Source of the DNA: Muriicola marianensis | Lineage (GTDB): Bacteria > Bacteroidota > Bacteroidia > Flavobacteriales > Flavobacteriaceae | Direction: 5' to 3' | Length of the DNA: 64,000 nucleotides | NCBI RefSeq assembly: GCF_014638095.1 | Contig: NZ_BMFH01000002.1 | Coordinates: 372,001-436,000 of the forward strand | Shown: piece after piece, positions 54,845 to 62,741 of the stretch | Position numbering within the stretch: position 1 is the stretch's first letter | Layout: each line of letters starts with the position of its first letter | Notes under the pieces: generated by a model | The model's input: the letters and a program-made list of their open reading frames with translations, nothing else | Told to the model about the DNA's origin: nothing | The model's database searches: none | Position numbers and translations under genes: made by a program

Positions 54845-56455
54845 TTATAATGTGACAGGCAGAACGCCAGTCGCCTTAAACTGACCAAGAAAATGTTGGG
54901 CGGCGACCTCTTCGAATCCTTCCAGCTCCTGGTAAGCAATGACGACTGTCCTGATCTTCTCCAGGGCCAGATGATTCAGAAAATAAGGGTTGCCGAACAA
55001 ATATACGATCACCTCGTAATTATCCGCCAGCTGATGGATCAATTCTATAGTTTCATCCTGAAGTCCGAACAGATCCCGGGGCTTGGCCTTGGGGAGGAAA
55101 ACCGAGAGCAGGACACGGGATGTACTCCCAATCCGTTTTTGCAGGCTTTCCAGATCCATTCCTTCCTTTAAAATCAGGGAGTTTTCCTTTTTTAGGCCTA
55201 ATTTCCTGTGGAATTCTCTCCCTTTTTTATTGCCGACGGAAAGGCTGAAATATCCTTTTTCACGGAACTCCCCAAATGTTTCTTGTTCGCCTTTGTACAA
55301 TGTCAGGCTGTTTCTCGCTACCATTTTGTTGTAGCCAAGAGGTTTACTCAGGCCGGATTCAACGGTTCCCGTCATTTGAAAAGCCCTCTCCTTCAGGCCC
55401 CATACCCGTTTGAAGCTCTGTTCGATCCTTTCCGGGGTAGCATGTTCCAGTATCTTCTCAATACCTTCCTCCGGATGTTCCGTAAAGCACAAAACATCGG
55501 TGCCCGCGTCAAAGGCGGTCCATTCCAACGTCCCCTTTTCGGGAAAAGCCATGGATACACTGTGCATATTGAGGGCATCAGAGACCACGGGTCCCTCGAA
55601 TTCCAGGGTCTTTCTCAGCAGGCCGTCAATGATCTCTTTGGATATGGAAGCGGATTCAGACCTGCCCTGGGTGATTGCCGGAACCGCGATGTGTCCCACC
55701 ATGACCGCATCAACCCCATTCCTGATCAGGGCCCGAAATGGAACGAGTTCCTCTGCCATTAGATCCTCTGATGATTTTTGTAGAACAGGCAGGGTCAGGT
55801 GTGAGTCGGTCGCGGTGTCTCCATGCCCCGGAAAGTGTTTGGCACAACTGAGGATACCGGCGTCCTGCAGACCCCTGCTAAAAGCGGCGGCGTTCATGCT
55901 TACCTTTTCTTTATTCCCTCCGAAAGAGCGGTACCCGATGACCGGATTGTCAGGATTACTGTTGATATCTGCCACAGGAGCAAAATTCCAGTGGATCCCT
56001 GCGGCCCTGCAATCCTGCCCTATCTTTTTGGCGACCTCATAAACCAGGAAGGGATCGTCAGCAGCACCGAGGGTCAGGGCGTAGGGATATTGGGGGGTTT
56101 CCTCGATTCTCATGGCCAGGCCCCATTCTGCATCTATGCTGATCAATAACGGGTATGCAGCAGCTTCTTGATACCTGTGGATCAGGGTCTTGAGCAGGTT
56201 ATAGCTCTTCTCATTGTAAACGACTTTTTTCCTGCCTTCAAAATTTGTAGCAGCGCTGGCCCTGCTGTGGAAAAAACATATACCTCCCACGACTCCCTTC
56301 CGGATCAGTGATTCCAGCTTCCTGATCTCTTCTTCAGTGTCATTGATAAATGCTGCCGGCATAAAACACTGTCCTGCTTTTTCCCTGAGAGAAAGCAGGT
56401 GGGTTGCCTCTGTATAAGGGACGATGGACCTTTCAGGAGTCTCTTTTCTTGCCAT
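54845..56455 (-). CDS. nagZ: Beta-N-acetylglucosaminidase (GH3, NagZ-type), cytosolic
   Basis: The 536-residue GH3 enzyme splits GlcNAc from anhydro-muropeptides. Catalytic motifs are KHFPGHGDTATDSH and the nucleophile Asp in VVSDALNMHS. No signal peptide is present, which fits the cytosolic recycling role. It carries a C-terminal region of about 180 residues more than single-domain NagZ, a GH3 C-domain-like extension. The start overlaps the ampG-like gene end by 23 bases. Confidence 0.92.
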   Translation of the reverse strand: MARKETPERSIVPYTEATHLLSLREKAGQCFMPAAFINDTEEEIRKLESLIRKGVVGGICFFHSRASAATNFEGRKKVVYNEKSYNLLKTLIHRYQEAAAYPLLISIDAEWGLAMRIEETPQYPYALTLGAADDPFLVYEVAKKIGQDCRAAGIHWNFAPVADINSNPDNPVIGYRSFGGNKEKVSMNAAAFSRGLQDAGILSCAKHFPGHGDTATDSHLTLPVLQKSSEDLMAEELVPFRALIRNGVDAVMVGHIAVPAITQGRSESASISKEIIDGLLRKTLEFEGPVVSDALNMHSVSMAFPEKGTLEWTAFDAGTDVLCFTEHPEEGIEKILEHATPERIEQSFKRVWGLKERAFQMTGTVESGLSKPLGYNKMVARNSLTLYKGEQETFGEFREKGYFSLSVGNKKGREFHRKLGLKKENSLILKEGMDLESLQKRIGSTSRVLLSVFLPKAKPRDLFGLQDETIELIHQLADNYEVIVYLFGNPYFLNHLALEKIRTVVIAYQELEGFEEVAAQHFLGQFKATGVLPVTL

Positions 56456-57698
56456 AGTCCGGGGGATATTGAATATATTTCAGTAATAGTAGAGAGGGTA
56501 GGGCGGCCAGGACCACCCAAACAAAGAACCCTTCATATCCAAGCCATTCCTGCATGTATCCGCTGACCAGGCCGGGCACCATCATTCCCAGAGCCATAAA
56601 ACCCGTGGCAATGGCATAATGGGAGGTTTTGGAGATCCCTTCGGCCAGGTAGATGAGATAGACCATAAACCCGGCGATCGCAAAACCATAGCCAAATTGT
56701 TCGAGGACCACCGTGGTAATGACGGCTGCGAGGTGATCCGATCCGGTAATGGCAAGGAGAGCATAAAAGGCGTTCGGGATATTTAGTGTGAGTACCATGG
56801 GGAAGAACCAGCGTTTTAAGCCGTGCCTCGAGATCAGAACTCCCCCGAGGATTCCTCCTGCGGTAAGCATGATTACACCTATAGTGCCGTATATGGTGCC
56901 CACCTCAGCCGTACTGTATCCGAGTCCGCCTGCCTCAGGCGCATCCAGTAGAAACGGGGCAGCCATTTTGACCAGCTGGGACTCACCCAGCCGAAAAAAC
57001 AAGATGAATGCCAGGGCGGTACCAATCCCTGATTTCTTAAAAAAGGAGGAGAATACCTCCCAAAAACTGCCCGGTTTATCTAGGGTTATGGACTCGGAAG
57101 ATTCGTATTTAGGACATAAAAGGGCATTGGTAAGCGTAAGGAGCAGCATTATGCAGGCTGTGACGATCATGGTTACGGACCATGCCTTGTCACTCTGGCC
57201 GTAGTGGTTTTCCAGAAATCCTGCCAGTATCACCAGCAGGCCCTGGCCGGTGACCATGGACAGCCTGTAGAAGGTACTCCTGACCCCTACAAAAAAAGAT
57301 TGTTTCTCCTCGGTCAGGCCGATCATATAATACCCATCAGAAGCGATATCATTAGTGGCTGAGGCAAAAGAAGCCATCCAGAAACACGCAAGGGTGGTCA
57401 CGAAAAACATATTGGTGGGCAGGAAGAGACCTATGGCCAGGAAAGAAAGGGAAATCAGGAGTTGCATACCCAGGAACCAGTTTCGCTTTGTGCCGATCAG
57501 GTCTAAAAACGGACTCCACAATGGTTTGATCACCCAGGGCAGGTAGAGCCAACTCGTGTACAGCCCGATATCGGCGTTGCTGATCCCCAGCTTTTTGTAC
57601 ATGATCACGGAGACGGTGACCACCATCACATAAGGCAAACCCTGAGTAAAGTAAAGCGTTGGAATCCAGGCCCAGGCCCTTTTGTTCTTTTGTATCAT
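56433..57698 (-). CDS. MFS transporter, AmpG-like muropeptide permease
   Basis: The 421-residue protein has twelve predicted membrane helices. Family residues near the start (WIPTLYFTQGLPYVMVVTVS, LGLYTSWLYLPWVIKPLWSP) resemble AmpG, which imports GlcNAc-anhydro-MurNAc (peptides). The context (nagZ, anmK, murQ) strongly supports this role. It lies between the nagB hairpin and nagZ. Confidence 0.88.
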   Translation of the reverse strand: MIQKNKRAWAWIPTLYFTQGLPYVMVVTVSVIMYKKLGISNADIGLYTSWLYLPWVIKPLWSPFLDLIGTKRNWFLGMQLLISLSFLAIGLFLPTNMFFVTTLACFWMASFASATNDIASDGYYMIGLTEEKQSFFVGVRSTFYRLSMVTGQGLLVILAGFLENHYGQSDKAWSVTMIVTACIMLLLTLTNALLCPKYESSESITLDKPGSFWEVFSSFFKKSGIGTALAFILFFRLGESQLVKMAAPFLLDAPEAGGLGYSTAEVGTIYGTIGVIMLTAGGILGGVLISRHGLKRWFFPMVLTLNIPNAFYALLAITGSDHLAAVITTVVLEQFGYGFAIAGFMVYLIYLAEGISKTSHYAIATGFMALGMMVPGLVSGYMQEWLGYEGFFVWVVLAALPSLLLLKYIQYPPDYGKKRDS

Positions 57699-57744
57699 GC
57701 CGGTAAATCCGTCCTAAAAGTAAGCAAATTACCCAGTAAAGAAA

Positions 57745-57778
57745 GTTCCCGACCTGAAATTGATGACAGATCGGGAAC
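57745..57778 (-). terminator. Hairpin between nagB and the ampG-like gene (attenuating terminator or processing site)
   Basis: GTTCCCGA (57745-57752) and TCGGGAAC (57771-57778) pair perfectly, and three inner pairs after a wobble extend the stem to about 12. On the minus strand it is followed by TTTCTTTA, a weak T-run. As nagB and ampG are on the same strand, it may limit read-through or stabilise the nagB mRNA. Confidence 0.55.
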
Positions 57779-57798
57779 TGAGCTACGGTTTATTGTTT

Positions 57799-59742
57799 TT
57801 ACATGAAATGATACCGGACAAAACCTTCCATGGCTTCGTATTCGGCCATTCCCAGGGCGTTGTATTTCCTGGCTGTTTCCTTGTTCCGCTGTTCGGCCCT
57901 TTGCCAGAATTCCCTCTCGTCATTTCCAGGGAACATGGCACTGTCCTTTTGGGACTGGTGTTTAAAAATGGCGTTCTTTTTTCTTTGCATATCGGCCGGA
58001 CCTATAGGGATGGCCATTTCCATATCTGCAATATCCCATTCCTGCCAGGCTCCGCGGTACAGCCAAACGTAGCAGTCCTTTATCCAGGAGGCCTTTTCCT
58101 TCACCAACCGGTCCAGGGCGCGATAGATGATGTTCAGACAGACCCTGTGCGTTCCGTGTGGGTCCGAGAGGTCACCCGCAGCAAAGATCTGATGGGGCCT
58201 GATCTTCTTCAACAGTTCATAGGTTTGCTGTATATCTGCTTCGGAATAAGGTTTTTTCTTTACCGTGCCGGTCTCGTAAAAAGGCAGGTTCTGGAAGTGG
58301 GCATTCTCTTCTTTGACCCCGCAGTACCGACAGGCGGCGAGCGCTTCTCCTTTTCGGATCAGGCCCTTGAGCTGCTGGATCAATGGGCTGTCTACCTGAC
58401 CCGGGGTTTTCTTGTCGAGAAAAGCCCGCACCTCCACAACTTGTTGCTGCAATTCCTTATCGTCTTTCTGGATATCCCTGGCAAAGTCGAGGAACCGGAT
58501 CACTTCATCGTCGAACACGGCTATATTCCCCGAGGTCTGATAAGCCACATGAACCTCATGTCCCTGATCTACAAGCCTGAGTAAGGTGCCACCCATGGAG
58601 ATGACGTCATCGTCAGGGTGTGGGCTGAAGATAAGAGAGGTTTTGGGATATGGATCCTTCCTTTCGGGTCTTTTGCTGTCATCGGCATTGGGTTTTCCGC
58701 CGGGCCAGCCGGTAATGGTTCGCTGCAGCTGGTTAAAGACGATGAGGTTGATGTGTTCGGCCGAACCGATCTCAGCGATGAGGTTACCCATTCCGTGTTC
58801 GTTGTAATCCTCATTGGTCAGTTTTAGGATGGCCTTATTTAATTTGCCAGACAGCCAGATAGCTGCTTTTTTGATCAGTTTCTCATCCCACTGACATTCG
58901 CTGACCAGCCAGGGGGTTGCTACGCGGGTCAGGGCAGAAGCCGCAGCCTCATCCAGGATGAAGTCACAGTTCGAGTGGTGCTGGAGGAAGGTGGCCGGGA
59001 CGGATTCCTTGATGGGGCCTTCCACGGCTTTTGCAATGACCTCCGATTTTCCTTCACCCCAGGCCATCAGGATGATGCGCTTGGCAGACAGGATGGTGCC
59101 GACTCCCATGGTGATGGCACGTTTCGGTACATTCTCCAATCCGAAAAAGTCGCTCGCAGCGTCCAGTTTTGTGACCCTGTCTAGCCTGACGAGCCTGGTC
59201 TTGCTGACCAGGGTAGATCCGGGCTCGTTAAATCCTATATGTCCTGTGCGACCGATTCCCAGGACCTGTATGTCTATACCTCCTGATTTGAGGATCTTTT
59301 GTTCATAGGCCTGGCAGTAATCCCGTACATCTTCCTTTTCAAGGGAACCGTCCGGGATATGGATGTTCTCCTTGCGGATGTCGATGTGATCAAAGAGGTG
59401 TTCTCTCATAAACCTCACATAGCTGTGGATAGAATCGGGTTGCATGGGGAAATACTCATCCAGGTTGAAGGTGATTACATTCTTGAAACTCAGACCTTCT
59501 TCCTTGTGAAATTTAACCAGGTATTCGTAAACCTTGGTGGGAGTAGACCCGGTGGCCAGACCGAGCACTACCTTTTTACCGCTTTTTTGCCGCTGACGGA
59601 TGAGGTCGGCGATCTCATTGGCCACGTAGAACGAAGCTTCATCAGAATTGTCGTGGATCTTCGTTCTGATCCTTTCAAACTTTCTCGACTCGTCGTCTGT
59701 GGGGAAGGCTCCTGTTTCAGAAGCCAGGGGGGAGGTGATCAT
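57799..59742 (-). CDS. nagB: Glucosamine-6-phosphate deaminase fused to a PIG-L/LmbE-type deacetylase domain
   Basis: The protein has 647 residues from the ATG at 59742; a longer frame to 59877 runs through the operator region. Residues about 10-265 are NagB: GLATGSTPTKVY, FNLDEYFPM and GHIGFNEPGS. The residue at the place of E. coli Asp141 is Thr (GIGRTGHI). Residues about 370-640 are a PIG-L/LmbE deacetylase with PHPDDD and DPHGTHRV metal motifs. NagB turns GlcN-6-P into fructose-6-P and ammonia. The deacetylase could act on GlcNAc-6-P, a role normally filled by NagA, which is missing here. Similar fusions are widespread in Bacteroidetes. Confidence 0.92.
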   Translation of the reverse strand: MITSPLASETGAFPTDDESRKFERIRTKIHDNSDEASFYVANEIADLIRQRQKSGKKVVLGLATGSTPTKVYEYLVKFHKEEGLSFKNVITFNLDEYFPMQPDSIHSYVRFMREHLFDHIDIRKENIHIPDGSLEKEDVRDYCQAYEQKILKSGGIDIQVLGIGRTGHIGFNEPGSTLVSKTRLVRLDRVTKLDAASDFFGLENVPKRAITMGVGTILSAKRIILMAWGEGKSEVIAKAVEGPIKESVPATFLQHHSNCDFILDEAAASALTRVATPWLVSECQWDEKLIKKAAIWLSGKLNKAILKLTNEDYNEHGMGNLIAEIGSAEHINLIVFNQLQRTITGWPGGKPNADDSKRPERKDPYPKTSLIFSPHPDDDVISMGGTLLRLVDQGHEVHVAYQTSGNIAVFDDEVIRFLDFARDIQKDDKELQQQVVEVRAFLDKKTPGQVDSPLIQQLKGLIRKGEALAACRYCGVKEENAHFQNLPFYETGTVKKKPYSEADIQQTYELLKKIRPHQIFAAGDLSDPHGTHRVCLNIIYRALDRLVKEKASWIKDCYVWLYRGAWQEWDIADMEMAIPIGPADMQRKKNAIFKHQSQKDSAMFPGNDEREFWQRAEQRNKETARKYNALGMAEYEAMEGFVRYHFM

Positions 59743-59767
59743 AGTACATGTTGTTAGATTAACTGGA

Positions 59768-59775
59768 CAAAAATA
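59768..59775 (-). promoter_or_regulatory. -7 box (TATTTTTG) of nagB
   Basis: This minus-strand TAnnTTTG match lies 25 bases before the nagB ATG. The expected -33 position (about 20 bases upstream) falls inside the first TGCA operator (59792-59809), so a bound repressor would block the promoter. Confidence 0.55.
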
Positions 59776-59791
59776 AGAAATAAAATCGACA

Positions 59792-59809
59792 CTTGCAGTT
59801 TTTTGCAAG
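59792..59809. promoter_or_regulatory. Putative DeoR operator 1
   Basis: CTTGCA-N6-TGCAAG is a perfect inverted repeat. It lies over the predicted -33 position of nagB. The shared TGCA core and 6-base spacer match operator 2. Confidence 0.6.
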
Positions 59810-59812
59810 AAA

Positions 59813-59832
59813 AAGTGCAATAGTATGCACTT
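59813..59832. promoter_or_regulatory. Putative DeoR operator 2
   Basis: AAGTGCA-N6-TGCACTT is a perfect 7-bp inverted repeat whose centre is 22 bases (about two helical turns) from that of operator 1. A weaker GCAG-N6-CTGC repeat lies at 59857-59870 upstream of the regulator gene. Confidence 0.6.
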
Positions 59833-59910
59833 AAATACGTAAATTAGCAATGTTAAGCAGATAAAACTGCAAAACATCGAACTGAAAACTGACCAAAAAA
59901 CTAGGTATTT

Positions 59911-60660
59911 ATGTTAAAGGAAGAGCGACAGCAGCTAATTATAAATGAGGTAGACCTGCATAACCGGGTTCTGCTCACAGACCTTGCGGAGAAACTGGAT
60001 GTCTCCGTAGATACCGTAAGAAGGGATGTGAAGGAACTCGATGCCGGCAGCAAGTTGCGGAAGGTTCACGGGGGAGCGGTCTCCCTGGGATATACACATA
60101 CCGCTGCCCGAAGTTCCAACATATATGCCCTGAACGAGAAAATGGCAATTGCCGAAAAGGCTGTCAGTATGCTAAAGGAAGGAGCCGTCATTTTTATTGA
60201 CGGGGGTACCACCTGTCTGGAAATGGCCCGAATGATCCCTCCTAAATTAAAACTTACCTGTTTTACCTTCAGTCTCCCTGTAGCCCTGCAACTGGCGGGA
60301 ATGCCCCATGTAGACCTGATTTTCATAGGTGGCAGGATCTCTCCTGAATCTATGATCTCCAACGGGGCCTATACCATTCAGCGTCTCGCTGAAGTGCGGT
60401 TCGATTATGCTTTTCTCGGTACGGGATATGTCGATGCCCTTCACGGGCTTACGGAATTCGACTGGGATGTGGTGCAGCTGAAGAAGGCTGTGATACGCGC
60501 TTCCAAAAAAGCTGTACTTTTGTGTATCTCGGAAAAACTGAATTCCCAGCATCGTTTTAAGACCTGTGATATCCACGAGATCAATACGATGATCACGGAA
60601 TTATCCCCCGAGAATAACCTGTTGAACCTCTTTAGAAACCAGGACCTTCGCCTGATGTAA
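59911..60660 (+). CDS. DeoR/GlpR-family transcriptional regulator of amino-sugar recycling
   Basis: The 249-residue protein has an N-terminal winged helix (about 1-58: RQQLIINEV, LAEKLDVSVDTVRRDVKEL) and a sugar-phosphate sensor domain (about 75-235: FIDGGTTCLEMAR, LSPEN). DeoR regulators usually act as repressors released by a phosphorylated sugar. Its place between nagB and murQ and the TGCA palindromes in the divergent promoter suggest MurNAc-6-P or GlcN-6-P as effector. It lies 2 bases upstream of murQ. Confidence 0.93.
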   Translation: MLKEERQQLIINEVDLHNRVLLTDLAEKLDVSVDTVRRDVKELDAGSKLRKVHGGAVSLGYTHTAARSSNIYALNEKMAIAEKAVSMLKEGAVIFIDGGTTCLEMARMIPPKLKLTCFTFSLPVALQLAGMPHVDLIFIGGRISPESMISNGAYTIQRLAEVRFDYAFLGTGYVDALHGLTEFDWDVVQLKKAVIRASKKAVLLCISEKLNSQHRFKTCDIHEINTMITELSPENNLLNLFRNQDLRLM

Positions 60661-60662
60661 TT

Positions 60663-61478
60663 ATGACTGATTTTAAGAAGATCACAGAAGTAGATTCGGT
60701 CTATGACCGCCTGGAACACATGTCGACCTCTGAACTCCTGACCAGTATAAACCGGGAAGACCAGAAGGTGGCTGGTGCGGTAGCCCTTGTCATCCCGAAG
60801 ATCGAGCAGCTTGTAGAACTGCTTACAGAACGCTTTTTAAAAGGGGGGAGGTTGTTCTATATCGGAGCAGGAACCAGTGGCAGGCTCGGGATCCTCGATG
60901 CATCGGAGATCCCTCCCACCTTCGGACTGCCACATGAACGGGTGATCGGACTCATTGCCGGAGGTGATTCGGCCATCAGGAAAGCCGTAGAATTTGCGGA
61001 AGACGACCGGGAGCAGGCCTGGAAGGACCTGGAGGCTTTTGGGATCAATGAGCTTGATACGGTGGTGGGGATCGCCTCTTCGGGTACCACACCTTACGTG
61101 ATAGGCGGGGTTTCAACGGCTCGAAAGAAAGGCTTGCTCACCGCGGGAATTACCAATAATCCGGGGTCCCCACTTGCGCTGGAAGCAGAGATTCCTATCG
61201 AGATCCCGGTAGGACCGGAATTTGTCACGGGAAGTACCCGTATGAAAGGCGGGACCTCACAGAAACTGGCCCTGAATATGATTTCCACGGCCCTGATGAT
61301 CCGAATTGGCCGGGTTCGTGGGAATAAGATGGTCAATATGCAATTGAGCAATAACAAACTGGTTGACCGGGGTACGCGTTACCTGATGGACAGCCTGGGC
61401 CTCGACTATAAAACGGCCACTGAGGTACTTCAAAAATACGGTTCGGTCAAAAAAGCGATGGACGAATACGGCAAATAA
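60663..61478 (+). CDS. murQ: N-acetylmuramic acid 6-phosphate etherase
   Basis: The 271-residue SIS-domain enzyme removes D-lactate from MurNAc-6-P to give GlcNAc-6-P. Motifs are YIGAGTSGRLGILDASEIPPTFG (first part), catalytic Glu residues in DASEIPPT and AVEFAEDD, and VTGSTRMKGGTSQK. It is about 25 residues shorter than E. coli MurQ, missing part of the C-terminal helices. It is co-transcribed with the DeoR regulator. Confidence 0.95.
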   Translation: MTDFKKITEVDSVYDRLEHMSTSELLTSINREDQKVAGAVALVIPKIEQLVELLTERFLKGGRLFYIGAGTSGRLGILDASEIPPTFGLPHERVIGLIAGGDSAIRKAVEFAEDDREQAWKDLEAFGINELDTVVGIASSGTTPYVIGGVSTARKKGLLTAGITNNPGSPLALEAEIPIEIPVGPEFVTGSTRMKGGTSQKLALNMISTALMIRIGRVRGNKMVNMQLSNNKLVDRGTRYLMDSLGLDYKTATEVLQKYGSVKKAMDEYGK

Positions 61479-61486
61479 AACCCTAA

Positions 61487-62608
61487 CTAACCGTTGGGTA
61501 CCAGTTTGTAGATCCCTTTGTTCTCCACTGCCACGTAGATATAGCCATCAGGTCCCTGCCTGACGTTCCTGACGCGACCGACATTCTCCATCAGCTTTTC
61601 CCGGGAAACTACTTTTTCTCCTTCCATTTGGAGGCGCTCCAGGTACTGGAAGGAAAGTGAACCTACAAGAAGGTCTCCGTTCCAGTCGGGATAAAGGGGA
61701 GAGGTCACGAAGGTCATACCACTGGGGGCTATGGAAGGAATCCAGTAGTGTATGGGTTGTTCCATACCTTCCATCTCAGTCTTGTCCGTGATGGGGGTAC
61801 CGCTGTAGTTGATCCCATAAGTGATCACCGGCCAGCCGTAATTGGCTCCTTTCTTCACGATATTGATCTCATCTCCGCCCCTGGGGCCGTGTTCGTGGAT
61901 CCAAATCTCACCGGTCTCAGGATTTTTTACCATTCCCTGGGGATTGCGGTTCCCGTAAGTGTAAATAGCTGCTTTGGCCCCTGCTTCATTCACAAAGGGA
62001 TTGTCGGAAGGGATCGTGCCGTCGTCGTTTATTCGGTATACCTTACCTCCGTCACGGGTTATGTCCTGGGGGTTCACATCCCGGTCGCCCCTTTCGCCAA
62101 TAGTGAAATACAGGTAACCGTTATCGTCAAATTCAAGCCGTGAACCAAAATGTTGCCCTCGGGTCGTATTGGGGGTAGCCTTGTACAGAACTTCTACATC
62201 AGAAAGGGAATTACCTGTCAGTTTAGCCCTTGCCACTGCGGTGTTTCCACCTTTATCATCCCCTTCGGCAGAGGAATAAGAGAGATAGATCCATCCATTC
62301 TCCGCGTAACGAGGGTGTAATTCGATGTCGAGCAGGCCCCCCTGACCCCGGTAATACACGGAAGGAACATTAGTGATCTGGGTTTTTTCACCATCCTTGA
62401 AGTGGATGATTTCCCCGGACTTTTCAGTGATCAGCATACTGCCGTCAGGCAGAAAAACAAGTCCCCAGGGAATCTGCAGCCCATCGACGATCAATTCAGC
62501 AGAAAAATTGGTTTCCTCGGGAGTTTTGATCCCGTTATCTGACTTTTGGGCACACGAAATGACCGTCAATACAACGAAAAAACAAGTGATGAGGATACTT
62601 TTTTGCAT
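61487..62608 (-). CDS. PQQ-dependent sugar dehydrogenase-like lipoprotein
   Basis: The 373-residue protein has a lipobox (VISC, Cys about 20). It has the six-blade propeller of the glucose/sorbosone dehydrogenase family: LQIPWGLVFLPDGSMLITEKSG, RGQGGLLDIELHP, GNRNPQGM, HGPRGGDEINI and SGMTFVTSPLYP. It probably oxidises sugars with PQQ at the envelope, though family members may have other roles. It is convergent with murQ, with an 8-base gap and no terminator. Confidence 0.88.
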   Translation of the reverse strand: MQKSILITCFFVVLTVISCAQKSDNGIKTPEETNFSAELIVDGLQIPWGLVFLPDGSMLITEKSGEIIHFKDGEKTQITNVPSVYYRGQGGLLDIELHPRYAENGWIYLSYSSAEGDDKGGNTAVARAKLTGNSLSDVEVLYKATPNTTRGQHFGSRLEFDDNGYLYFTIGERGDRDVNPQDITRDGGKVYRINDDGTIPSDNPFVNEAGAKAAIYTYGNRNPQGMVKNPETGEIWIHEHGPRGGDEINIVKKGANYGWPVITYGINYSGTPITDKTEMEGMEQPIHYWIPSIAPSGMTFVTSPLYPDWNGDLLVGSLSFQYLERLQMEGEKVVSREKLMENVGRVRNVRQGPDGYIYVAVENKGIYKLVPNG

Positions 62609-62741
62609 TCCGAGACGTTATTTAATTTAATAATAATATTGGTCTAACACCAAAGATAAAGAGAAAATTATAGAACGATAACTACGCTCTGAATATACTG
62701 ATCCCAAATCAACATATTCTTGCCATAACCAGGATTAACCT

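Noticed and set aside
59743-59877. N-terminal extension of the NagB fusion
   Set aside because: It crosses the operator and promoter region and is hydrophobic without fitting the NagB fold. The ATG at 59742 is used.
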